From: a virus
Virus record (IMG/VR): IMGVR_UViG_3300020281_000135
Span: 1-21,645 of that record
DNA: 21,645 nucleotides
Strand: one strand, 5' to 3'
Of this stretch, positions 6,888-14,688 are shown piece after piece. The notes beneath the pieces are model-generated. The model did no database searches. It was not told the origin of the DNA and saw nothing but the letters and a program-made list of their open reading frames with translations. The number at the start of each line of letters is the position of its first letter. Within the stretch, counting starts at the first letter, position 1. The position numbers and the translations under genes are program-made.

Positions 6888-8741
6888 ATGGCAGAGCAAC
6901 TTAGATATGAACAGCAACTACAACGGCTAAATATGCGGAATGTAGATTTTGCTGCTGAAAAAGAAATAGCCAGAGGCTACCAGCAGATATCTAACAAGCT
7001 AGACCAAATGTCTAATTTCTTTATGCGTCAAGCTGAAGGGATGGCAAAGATTGAGGGTGCCGAATACGGTGCAGAAAATGCGCCTACCAAACAACAAATT
7101 GAAGATGCAAAGTCTACAGGCGTTGAACTAGAACTGCCTGGAGATAAATTTACTGTATATGGCAGGGCTGCACAGAATGCCGCTCTTACATCTGTGTATG
7201 ATGATATAACCCTAGCAGCTAAGACACAAATACTTACCGACCTTACAGATTACGAGAAAAGAGAGTTAGACCCATCAGGGCTGCAAGAAAAGTTTAATAC
7301 CATCATTGATGGCTATGCAGCTACCTTTGATGAAACCTCACCAGCTTTAGCTAAAAAGTTTCGTGCTGAGTTAGGTCTGTACGCTTATGGTAAAGTAAGC
7401 ACAGAAAGCAGCGCATTTATTAAAAGGGAAAAAGACCAGCGTATTGCTACATATGCCACAGCAGCTGAACTATTCCTAGACAACGGTTTGCGTACATTGA
7501 TGCTTGGTGCCGTTAATCAAACAAATATTGTAGATACAGGAGAGGTAGAAGAAACAGCAACTTCTGCTGAAACTGTATCTGAATTAATTGTTACAGAAAA
7601 AAAGAAGATGCTGACTGGTGCTATTAGTGTAGGTATGTCATCCTCCCAGGTTAAAATTCTTGCTGATGCATTTGATGCTAGGGTTCTACAGATACAATCC
7701 AATCTTGTTCTAGAGGAGATGTATGCACAGGGGTCAGCTAACAGAGGTACTTTCTATGGCAGGGTCAAGCTGGCTATTGAGAAGGGTGCTAACAGTCCAC
7801 AAGCAAAAGAACTACCGCCTAGCGTACAGGCAGCTATCTTTTCTACAAAGGCAGATGACAGGCAGACTATCCTAAACAACTTGCGTACAGGATGGAATGC
7901 AATCATGGACGACCAAACAAAACAAATTTCTACAACGAACACCATCAGAGAAAATGATGTTGGTATAGCAACCAGGAACTTTGGCCTTGCTGTAACTGAC
8001 TACGCTAAAGCAGGCAATGAGCAACAGCTTAGTGGTGCCTTGAATAGAATGGACATTAACCTAGAGTTCATAAGAGTAAATGACCCTGGCAACTATGAAG
8101 AATACAAAAGAACGTATGACTTAATTACTGGGCCTAACAGCACCAAAGGTTTTGCTCTGCGTAATGACATCAACACAGAGGTTTTGTTTGAGACTGATAT
8201 GCAGAGGGTAAACCCTTTGTACACAATGAATGATGTAAACAAAGCACTAAACGACAAGAAGATTACTTTTGATTATTACAAGAAGGTGCTTGCTACTTAC
8301 AACACCATTTACGATGCAGAATTTTCTGATGCAATCAAACGGATGAAAGAAGAACTAGGCGTACCAGCTGATATGTACCTAGATAAGACATGGCTTAAAA
8401 GCCAAGAGGCAAACATCATTTCGTCAGCTATAGCACAGATGCGAGAGGCAAGAAGAAATGATACTACAGGCACGTTTGATGCAGACAAGTGGGTAACAGA
8501 CAACCTTCCTAATCTTATTAGAACACAGATACCAGGCAGTGGCGGTGACGAAACGGCTACAGTTACAGAAGCTAGTAGGTATACCAGACGTAGCGTTGTG
8601 AAGATGATACAGACGCTTGCAAGTGATGGCACTAACCCAGAAAGGCTAGAATACTTTGAAGACTTGCTTGAAAGAGTAGACCAGCTTATGGCAACGCCTG
8701 GCTTTGACCAAACTAAATTACCAGGGTGGGTTCAGCAATGA
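6888..8741 (+). CDS. Internal virion protein (T7 gp15-like ejection protein)
   Basis: This 617-residue protein is the second ejection protein by order (T7 gp15 has 747). It is almost entirely alpha-helical in appearance, rich in Ala, Gln, Asp, Lys and Thr, with no cysteine, no signal peptide and no clear membrane segment. Features expected of the family are the N-terminal QLRYEQQLQRLNMRNVDFAA amphipathic region, and a long central segment with many T-N-T-I and A-K-A-G helices. In T7, gp15 assembles with gp16 into a periplasmic tunnel through which the genome crosses the envelope. No enzymatic motif was recognised. The start ATG at 6888 has only a weak GGTAG upstream, so translation probably depends on the gene just before it, which ends 6 bases upstream. 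It ends in an ATGA overlap with the next gene. Confidence 0.75.
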   Translation: MAEQLRYEQQLQRLNMRNVDFAAEKEIARGYQQISNKLDQMSNFFMRQAEGMAKIEGAEYGAENAPTKQQIEDAKSTGVELELPGDKFTVYGRAAQNAALTSVYDDITLAAKTQILTDLTDYEKRELDPSGLQEKFNTIIDGYAATFDETSPALAKKFRAELGLYAYGKVSTESSAFIKREKDQRIATYATAAELFLDNGLRTLMLGAVNQTNIVDTGEVEETATSAETVSELIVTEKKKMLTGAISVGMSSSQVKILADAFDARVLQIQSNLVLEEMYAQGSANRGTFYGRVKLAIEKGANSPQAKELPPSVQAAIFSTKADDRQTILNNLRTGWNAIMDDQTKQISTTNTIRENDVGIATRNFGLAVTDYAKAGNEQQLSGALNRMDINLEFIRVNDPGNYEEYKRTYDLITGPNSTKGFALRNDINTEVLFETDMQRVNPLYTMNDVNKALNDKKITFDYYKKVLATYNTIYDAEFSDAIKRMKEELGVPADMYLDKTWLKSQEANIISSAIAQMREARRNDTTGTFDADKWVTDNLPNLIRTQIPGSGGDETATVTEASRYTRRSVVKMIQTLASDGTNPERLEYFEDLLERVDQLMATPGFDQTKLPGWVQQ

Positions 8742-11341
8742 GTGATATTTTTACAAAAACATTCAACGAACTTTACTTTGGCAGCAACTCTACCAAGGGT
8801 GGGCATGGTGAATATTCTATTTACCGTGACAAGAATACTGGTGAGGTAAAATATTATGATGGTGAACTCCCCCTCAAGCGTGGTCTTCCTGATAACATTG
8901 AGGAAGGTACGCCTGAGGCGTTTGCTTACAAACAGCAACAGATAGATGTCTGGGGTTTGCCTGGTGAGATTATTTCTGATGACAACATTGCAGCAATAAA
9001 GAAACAGCGACAAGAGACAGTCATCACTGACCCTGATTGGGCCAGGGCATCTAAGATGCTCTATAGCTACATGGAGCCAGACGGTAAAGACTTTACCTCA
9101 GACAAAGAAGCATCTGAATGGGGTATTGATTTTATGTCCTCTTTTGAAAACAACTTTGGTCACATGGTTGTTGATATTGCTAGGATGGAGAATGCACCGC
9201 CACAAATGTGGCACGCTATGTACTATCTAATGGAGACAGCTGACCGTGACGGTATGCTGTTTAAAAACTTTAAGAAAGGTTTGTATTACACACTTACAGA
9301 CGTAACAAATCTGGTTGGCCTTGCAACTATGGGCATTGGTCTTATCGGCAAATCAGCTGGTAAGCAGCTTACTAAGGTAGGTTTTAAAGAAGCACTTAAA
9401 CGTATCGTAATGTCTAAGCCTGATGCATCTGATTTGTTCATGATGGCTGAGGGTGCAACATATGCTGGTGGCTTTAACTTTGGTCAACAAACTGTAAGAG
9501 AAGGCGCAGGCAAGCAAGACGGTATAAATGTAGGTGAACTAGCTACAGCAACAGGTGTTGGTACAGTAGCTGGCCCTGTACTCAATAGGGCTGGTCAAGG
9601 TGTTATGGAAGGCGGCAAGCGGTTATTCAATGCAGCTGGCGACCTGGTATCACCAGAGACAAAGGCAGCACAAAACGTAGGTGAGATTATTGATGACACT
9701 GTAGGTGTAGACCCTAATGCATTTACACCAGTTAGTGTTACAGACCCTAAGAGGGTTGGAACTACAGGACAATATGTTGGCGCACCTAAAGGATTAGATA
9801 CACCAGCCAAGCTAGGCGCAATGCGTAGGAATATGGTGAATATCGCTAAGGAAGGTGAACAAGGACGTTTCTGGTATGAGCGTTCTAGTCAGGCAATCCT
9901 TGATGCAGTTAATGGTGACAAGGAAGCGGCTGACAAGATTGCACAAGCTATTGCTATTACTAGCGGTGGTCAAACACCAGTCATGTCAAACTTTGAGTTT
10001 GCTATTCAGGCTTACAATATGTGGAAGCAAGGCAAAGAGATTGTAACAGGACGTTTCCCAACGGCTATGGGGCCAAGACTTCAAACAGTGTTTGATGGCG
10101 GTAGCTGGGAAGGACGCAAGACTAACACCTTCTACAACAACGTCATGGTAGGCATTGACCCTACTAGGTCACAGGGTGTGACTGTAGATATGCACATGAT
10201 GCGTGTGTTTGGTTTCGACAGCGACAACCCAACACCAGCACAGTATGAGTTTGTTGAGAACGAAGTAAACAGAGTAGCTAACAAACTAGGATGGACACCT
10301 TACCAAACTCAAGCGGCTATGTGGGTAGTACAGAAAGCCAACAAGGAAGGTAAGTCTGTTAAAGAAATGTCTTTTGACTACAAAGACGCACTAGAGAATA
10401 CACTAGGACAAATCTCCTGGGAGACTAAACCATCAGCATCTAGTGGTCACATGAAAGAAATATTTGATGCGCCATTAAATCAGCAAGCAGAATATCATTT
10501 CACAATGTCCAAAGCCTTAACAGGTGACGATGGTGTTGACCTTATAGCTAAAGAGTTTGGTCTACTATCACCAGGCAGCTTTGATGCACCTGGTGTATTT
10601 GAAGGTGTGCTAAGTCCAGGCACTCAAACCTATGCTCTTATGCCCAAGAAATACAAGGGCCAGCCAGGTGAGGTTGATGAGGCTACGCTAGAACTTGTGA
10701 AGATGTACTCTGTTGCTAGAGGCATTTTATTGAAACAAGATGGTGTTGGTTTCCACCGTCCTTTCTATAAGAAAGGTACAGCAAAGAAAGATATGAATGG
10801 CTTTGATGTAAATGTTGGCAGACCATTTACTGAAGCAGAGATTATCCAGCTAGATAAACTAATCCAAGAAAAAACAGGCATGGACTTCCTAAGTCCAGTG
10901 TCTACAGAAAATGGCGTAAGGCTTCTAAACTTTACAGATGGTGAAGAGGGTCAGATACCTAATGTAGATTATCAGCGCATGATATTAGAGGCACTTGATA
11001 TTTTTGAGATATCTGATATAAAAAGAGAAGATGGTATGCAAGTTAAGCAATTCAAGGCTCAACTTGGATATGTAGCAAATAATTGGAAGGAGGCACCAAA
11101 TGGCGAAATATACCTTAACGATAGCTTCCCAGGACGACCCGATTTACAAGCAAGGGTTCAAGCTGTCGTCTCCAAGTTTATCGACAATGTCCAAGCAGTC
11201 GATGACGAATTCACAGCCAAGTACGGCTGGAGCCAAGGCGACTATAACACCAAATACAGAGGACAACAGCCTGGAAGTGAAAGTAACACTGGAGGAGTAG
11301 ACACAACTACACCTCCTGTAAACAATGAGGGGGGTGAATAG
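8738..11341 (+). CDS. Large ejection protein with HhH-GPD (DNA glycosylase)-like domain
   Basis: Starting at ATG 8738 (an ATGA overlap with the previous stop) gives 867 residues; the in-frame GTG at 8726 is less likely. The gene lies between the gp15-like and the largest ejection genes. Residues about 183-205 are hydrophobic (TNLVGLATMGIGLIG) and may enter a membrane. Residues about 366-535 resemble the HhH-GPD fold. There is an early helix IAQAIAITSGGQTPVMSNFE, recalling the LSAQ-x-T-x-V-x-x-N helix of endonuclease III. Next comes GRKTNTFYNNV (Lys461), recalling GVGRKTANVVL, and 23 residues on VDMHMMRV (Asp484, His486), recalling VDTH-x-x-RV. Lys and Asp at these places are the catalytic pair of endonuclease III. 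No iron-sulfur cysteines are present. The C-terminus is Gly/Thr/Pro-rich. The role as a virion protein is inferred from position. The glycosylase resemblance is by eye, and activity is unknown. Confidence 0.7.
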   Translation: MSDIFTKTFNELYFGSNSTKGGHGEYSIYRDKNTGEVKYYDGELPLKRGLPDNIEEGTPEAFAYKQQQIDVWGLPGEIISDDNIAAIKKQRQETVITDPDWARASKMLYSYMEPDGKDFTSDKEASEWGIDFMSSFENNFGHMVVDIARMENAPPQMWHAMYYLMETADRDGMLFKNFKKGLYYTLTDVTNLVGLATMGIGLIGKSAGKQLTKVGFKEALKRIVMSKPDASDLFMMAEGATYAGGFNFGQQTVREGAGKQDGINVGELATATGVGTVAGPVLNRAGQGVMEGGKRLFNAAGDLVSPETKAAQNVGEIIDDTVGVDPNAFTPVSVTDPKRVGTTGQYVGAPKGLDTPAKLGAMRRNMVNIAKEGEQGRFWYERSSQAILDAVNGDKEAADKIAQAIAITSGGQTPVMSNFEFAIQAYNMWKQGKEIVTGRFPTAMGPRLQTVFDGGSWEGRKTNTFYNNVMVGIDPTRSQGVTVDMHMMRVFGFDSDNPTPAQYEFVENEVNRVANKLGWTPYQTQAAMWVVQKANKEGKSVKEMSFDYKDALENTLGQISWETKPSASSGHMKEIFDAPLNQQAEYHFTMSKALTGDDGVDLIAKEFGLLSPGSFDAPGVFEGVLSPGTQTYALMPKKYKGQPGEVDEATLELVKMYSVARGILLKQDGVGFHRPFYKKGTAKKDMNGFDVNVGRPFTEAEIIQLDKLIQEKTGMDFLSPVSTENGVRLLNFTDGEEGQIPNVDYQRMILEALDIFEISDIKREDGMQVKQFKAQLGYVANNWKEAPNGEIYLNDSFPGRPDLQARVQAVVSKFIDNVQAVDDEFTAKYGWSQGDYNTKYRGQQPGSESNTGGVDTTTPPVNNEGGE
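11100..11300 (+). CDS. Possible nested gene, 66 residues
   Basis: An ATG at 11100 is preceded by AAGGAGG (11087-11093) with 6-base spacing, as good a ribosome binding site as any in the window. The 66-residue frame lies wholly inside the 3' end of the 867-residue ejection gene, in a different + frame. The product begins MAKYTLTIASQDDPIYKQGF and ends TPNTEDNSLEVKVTLEE. No family was recognised. The host frame in this stretch uses GTC for valine several times, whereas neighbours mostly use GTT or GTA, which may reflect the double constraint. Against it, the nested frame uses TCG, ACG and CTG codons more than other genes, and the AAGGAGG may simply encode Lys-Glu. Confidence 0.3.
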   Translation: MAKYTLTIASQDDPIYKQGFKLSSPSLSTMSKQSMTNSQPSTAGAKATITPNTEDNSLEVKVTLEE

Positions 11342-14300
11342 TGTCTATACCTAAAGACGAAATTGACAAAACAAGCATTCTAACTGAGCCTGTTAACCCC
11401 ACAGAAACATCTAGTGTAGATGCGCCACCAGTCATTGATGGCACAGGCAAAGAAGCTGACCCTAACTTTATTAGCCCTGTACAAACAGATGAGAACCAGG
11501 AAATCCAGGTTGCTGGCCTTAGCGGTAAGTTTGGCAAGAAGGCAGGCAAGGTAATAACAGATGGCGTAGATGCCTGGACAGATTATTTTGGCGGTACAGA
11601 TGTAACTCAATCGCCTAATCAAAAAAAGAAAGTAACGGCAACTATCAAAGGTGACAGCCCTGTAGCTACTGTTGATACAGAAGGCACTGTTGTTATTCGT
11701 CCTATGTCTATGGAGGAACTAACAGCTGTCAAGCAATATATGGGCCGTGATGACATCGACTTTGATGTAGTCTTACCCAACTTAAAAAATATAGACAGCC
11801 AGCTATCTGGCGATACAGCTGACGTTCAGTTTAAGAAACTGATTGCAGCAATGTATGAGCATTACAAAAAGACAACAGGCCCAGATGGAAAGCCTTTGTT
11901 GCAAAAGGGTGAGCGTGGGTTTGCTCAGATTATTGAAGACGCAAACAAGATTGGCTCTGTAGATATTATGTTGCAGCTGCTAGAGCGAGAGCCTGGTAAG
12001 CGTTTGTTTAATGATGCCCAACTATTAGCTGCAAGACGTACAGTATTGTCTTTTGAGATTATGGCTCAGAAGCAACTAAAGAAATGGGAAAAGACAGGCA
12101 GCCAGGTTGATTTAGCTTCAGCATTACAAGCCTTAAATATCAGCGCATATGCACAGATACAGCTTACTGGCGCACAGGAGGACATTGCTAGGGCGCAAGT
12201 ATCAAATCGTATTATTGCATCACCAGGCAAGGCTCGTATTAACTCTCTTAAAACCTGGATGGATACAAACACTGTATCTGATTTTTCAGCAGCAATCACA
12301 GACAAGAATGTAGCAGAGTTTCTTGAAGCCAATGGCGGTGAAGAGGCTGTCATGTCTATGCTGTATGCATACAAGAACCTACCCAACGATGCATCTAGAA
12401 ACAAATTTCTACGCAATACATTCCTAGAGACAGCCAAGCTAACACCTAAAATGATTATGGAAATCTACCAGACGGCCCTACTGTCTTCTGGCGTAACCCA
12501 TGCATACAACGCAGCTGGCACAGCTGTTATGATGGAAATGCAAATGATAGAGCGTTTCTTGATGGGCGAGTTTGGTGAAGGTATGCAGATGCTAAAGGCC
12601 CATGCAACGTACTTTCCTCAAGCACTAATGGCTATGTCTCATGCACTAATTTACGAAAAGTCAAAAGTAGAAAATGTATCAAAGCTAGATGTAGACGGTA
12701 GGGGTATATCTCGTCATGCTTTTGGTTTGCGTAATAGGCTAATGAATGAAGGTGGCGGTAATATTGAAAGCGCAGCTTCTATGGCTATAGATGGCTTTGG
12801 TATTTCAATGAGGGCTTTAGGCTATAGACCAATGATAGCCATAGATGAATTTTTTAAGACTATGGGCAGGGGCATGGAATTGTCAACTATCGCTCATAGG
12901 GCTGGTTCTGATGCAAGAAAAGCTACAACTGATAAGCTAAAGGCAGAAGGCAAAGATGCTGAGTTTATTAAAACGGAAGCACAAAAATCATACAAGATAG
13001 CTTACACAAAGACTTTGAATAGCCAGGATGCGTTTGAGGAAGCATCTGAATTTGCACGAATGATTACGTTCCAGGATGATTTGCCTGGTACATTGGGTAA
13101 AGCAAATGGCTTCTTCAACAATCCGCTTATAAAGATATGGGTGCCATTCTACAGAACGCCTACACAAATTGTAAGGCGTGTGTCTGAACGCACACCTCTA
13201 GCATTAATGATGCCTTCAGTTATGAGGGATAAGATTATTAACGGCAATGCTAGAGAGCGTAAAGAAGCTATGGTTCGTATCAGTACAGGCATGATGCTGT
13301 TCGCTACTACTATGTATTATGCCTCTGGTGGTGGCAGTGATGATTTTGTAATTACAGGCTATGGGCCTCGTGACCCTGACATTCGTAGACGCTGGCTAGA
13401 AAACAACGAACCGTACAGTATTGGTCTTAGAAACCCTGAAACTAATAAGTGGGAATTTGTTAGCTATGCAAGGTATGACCCTGTAGCTGGCACTTTGGCT
13501 ATGGCGGCTGATGCTACTGACATCATCTACAACACAGACGATGACGACACACTACTAGATATTATGATTGGTGGCGGCACAGCTACCATGAAATATACAG
13601 CTACTGCTTTGCCTATGACACAGTTTATAGGTGAGATGGTAAATGTTGCTGGTGCTAGGTATGAAAGCCATGAGAGTAAGGTAGAGCGTATTACACAGCT
13701 ACTAGCCAAACAAGTCTTTATGGCTGGCGGCATTGTAAAAGAACACGTTATGTCTGGCGGTATTGGTGGTGTGCAGCTAAAAGGCAGCATTGAGCGGTCA
13801 GGTCTAGGCGAAGGCACACAGTTTGGTGACATGACCCTGGGCAGTGAGTTTGGCTCAAGCATCATTCCACAAGACCAATACAAAGATATTCCTTTTTGGG
13901 ATAGACCTACTGGCTTGTACCCTATTACCAGAGCATACTATGAGATGCTGAACAGCATTTGTTCTAAAACATCTGGTTGTTCCTCTGAACTACCTCCTAA
14001 GGTAAATCGTTGGAATGAGCCTATGCCTCAGACAAGAGGTACTGGCTGGGAGTTTATGCAGCCTTACAGGGTAGTGAACAAGCCTGGTGCTGACATCATT
14101 AACAAAGAACTAGAAGATTTGAACTACGGCTTTCCAAGGCTATCCATTACTATGGGTGAACCTATGATTAAGCTAAATGCAGAGCAATATGCTAGGTATG
14201 TAGAACTATACAATGACCCATCTAAATCACCTTTTGCTAAGGAATATTTTAAGCTGGGTGTCTACACTGGTGGTGAAAGCCTGATGCCACCGTCAGCTAT

Positions 14301-14631
14301 TGAGGCTATGACTGACATCCTAGAAAACAGGTCTACCAATCAATACGATGATATGCAGATGCTGAACAACGTAACCCAGGGTTATGTGTTGGTGCCATCT
14401 TCCAGGAAACACAAGATAGATATTCTGAACGGTGTAGACAGTGAATACAAGTCATACGCCAAGGCACTAATGCTATTTGAGTATCCTGAACTTCAAGCCC
14501 TTGTGCAGCAGCGTGACAGCTTCAAAGAAGAGATGGGAAGGAACCCACGACTATTAGTTAAACCTACTGGTTCGGAAATAGTTAACGCACAAGAAGGGAA
14601 CATAAAGAGGTTATTTGGGGTAACAGAATGA
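11341..14631 (+). CDS. Large internal virion protein (T7 gp16 position)
   Basis: The 1096-residue product starts at GTG 11341, sharing one base with the preceding TAG, with a purine-rich GAGGGGGG just upstream. It is the last and largest ejection protein (T7 gp16 has 1318). The N-terminal 90 residues are acidic and low-complexity. The long middle is helical and Met-rich. Residues about 590-720 carry a conserved-looking block with FNNPLIKIWVPFYRTPTQIV, then RISTGMMLFATTMYYASGG (a likely membrane segment, 646-664), then ITGYGPRDPDIRRRWLENN and YARYDPVAGTLAMAADATD, a combination seen in large virion proteins of many marine podoviruses. No lytic transglycosylase motif was seen. The only cysteines are Cys874 and Cys880. 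It probably forms the inner-membrane part of the DNA channel. No enzymatic function is claimed. Confidence 0.75.
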   Translation: MSIPKDEIDKTSILTEPVNPTETSSVDAPPVIDGTGKEADPNFISPVQTDENQEIQVAGLSGKFGKKAGKVITDGVDAWTDYFGGTDVTQSPNQKKKVTATIKGDSPVATVDTEGTVVIRPMSMEELTAVKQYMGRDDIDFDVVLPNLKNIDSQLSGDTADVQFKKLIAAMYEHYKKTTGPDGKPLLQKGERGFAQIIEDANKIGSVDIMLQLLEREPGKRLFNDAQLLAARRTVLSFEIMAQKQLKKWEKTGSQVDLASALQALNISAYAQIQLTGAQEDIARAQVSNRIIASPGKARINSLKTWMDTNTVSDFSAAITDKNVAEFLEANGGEEAVMSMLYAYKNLPNDASRNKFLRNTFLETAKLTPKMIMEIYQTALLSSGVTHAYNAAGTAVMMEMQMIERFLMGEFGEGMQMLKAHATYFPQALMAMSHALIYEKSKVENVSKLDVDGRGISRHAFGLRNRLMNEGGGNIESAASMAIDGFGISMRALGYRPMIAIDEFFKTMGRGMELSTIAHRAGSDARKATTDKLKAEGKDAEFIKTEAQKSYKIAYTKTLNSQDAFEEASEFARMITFQDDLPGTLGKANGFFNNPLIKIWVPFYRTPTQIVRRVSERTPLALMMPSVMRDKIINGNARERKEAMVRISTGMMLFATTMYYASGGGSDDFVITGYGPRDPDIRRRWLENNEPYSIGLRNPETNKWEFVSYARYDPVAGTLAMAADATDIIYNTDDDDTLLDIMIGGGTATMKYTATALPMTQFIGEMVNVAGARYESHESKVERITQLLAKQVFMAGGIVKEHVMSGGIGGVQLKGSIERSGLGEGTQFGDMTLGSEFGSSIIPQDQYKDIPFWDRPTGLYPITRAYYEMLNSICSKTSGCSSELPPKVNRWNEPMPQTRGTGWEFMQPYRVVNKPGADIINKELEDLNYGFPRLSITMGEPMIKLNAEQYARYVELYNDPSKSPFAKEYFKLGVYTGGESLMPPSAIEAMTDILENRSTNQYDDMQMLNNVTQGYVLVPSSRKHKIDILNGVDSEYKSYAKALMLFEYPELQALVQQRDSFKEEMGRNPRLLVKPTGSEIVNAQEGNIKRLFGVTE

Positions 14632-14643
14632 TTATGTTCTCGA

Positions 14644-14672
14644 TTGAGCAAAAAGCAAAAATATTGTATATT
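14644..14672 (+). promoter_or_regulatory. Sigma70-like promoter ahead of the tail fibre gene
   Basis: TTGAGC (14644-14649) and TATATT (14667-14672) are separated by 17 bases, matching the consensus at 9 of 12 positions. The element occupies the 57-base gap between the largest ejection gene and the tail fibre gene. Its -10 region shares the 9-base word TATTGTATA with the promoter ahead of the capsid gene (2269-2277 and 14662-14670). Start would fall near 14679, leaving a very short leader before ATG 14689, with GTGAGG as ribosome binding site. Function is inferred. Confidence 0.45.
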
Positions 14673-14688
14673 GTTGGTGAGGTAAACT

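Noticed and set aside
8726-8737. GTG start 12 bases upstream for the third ejection protein
   Set aside because: The ATG at 8738 forms the ATGA stop-start overlap used repeatedly in this operon, so it is the more likely start.
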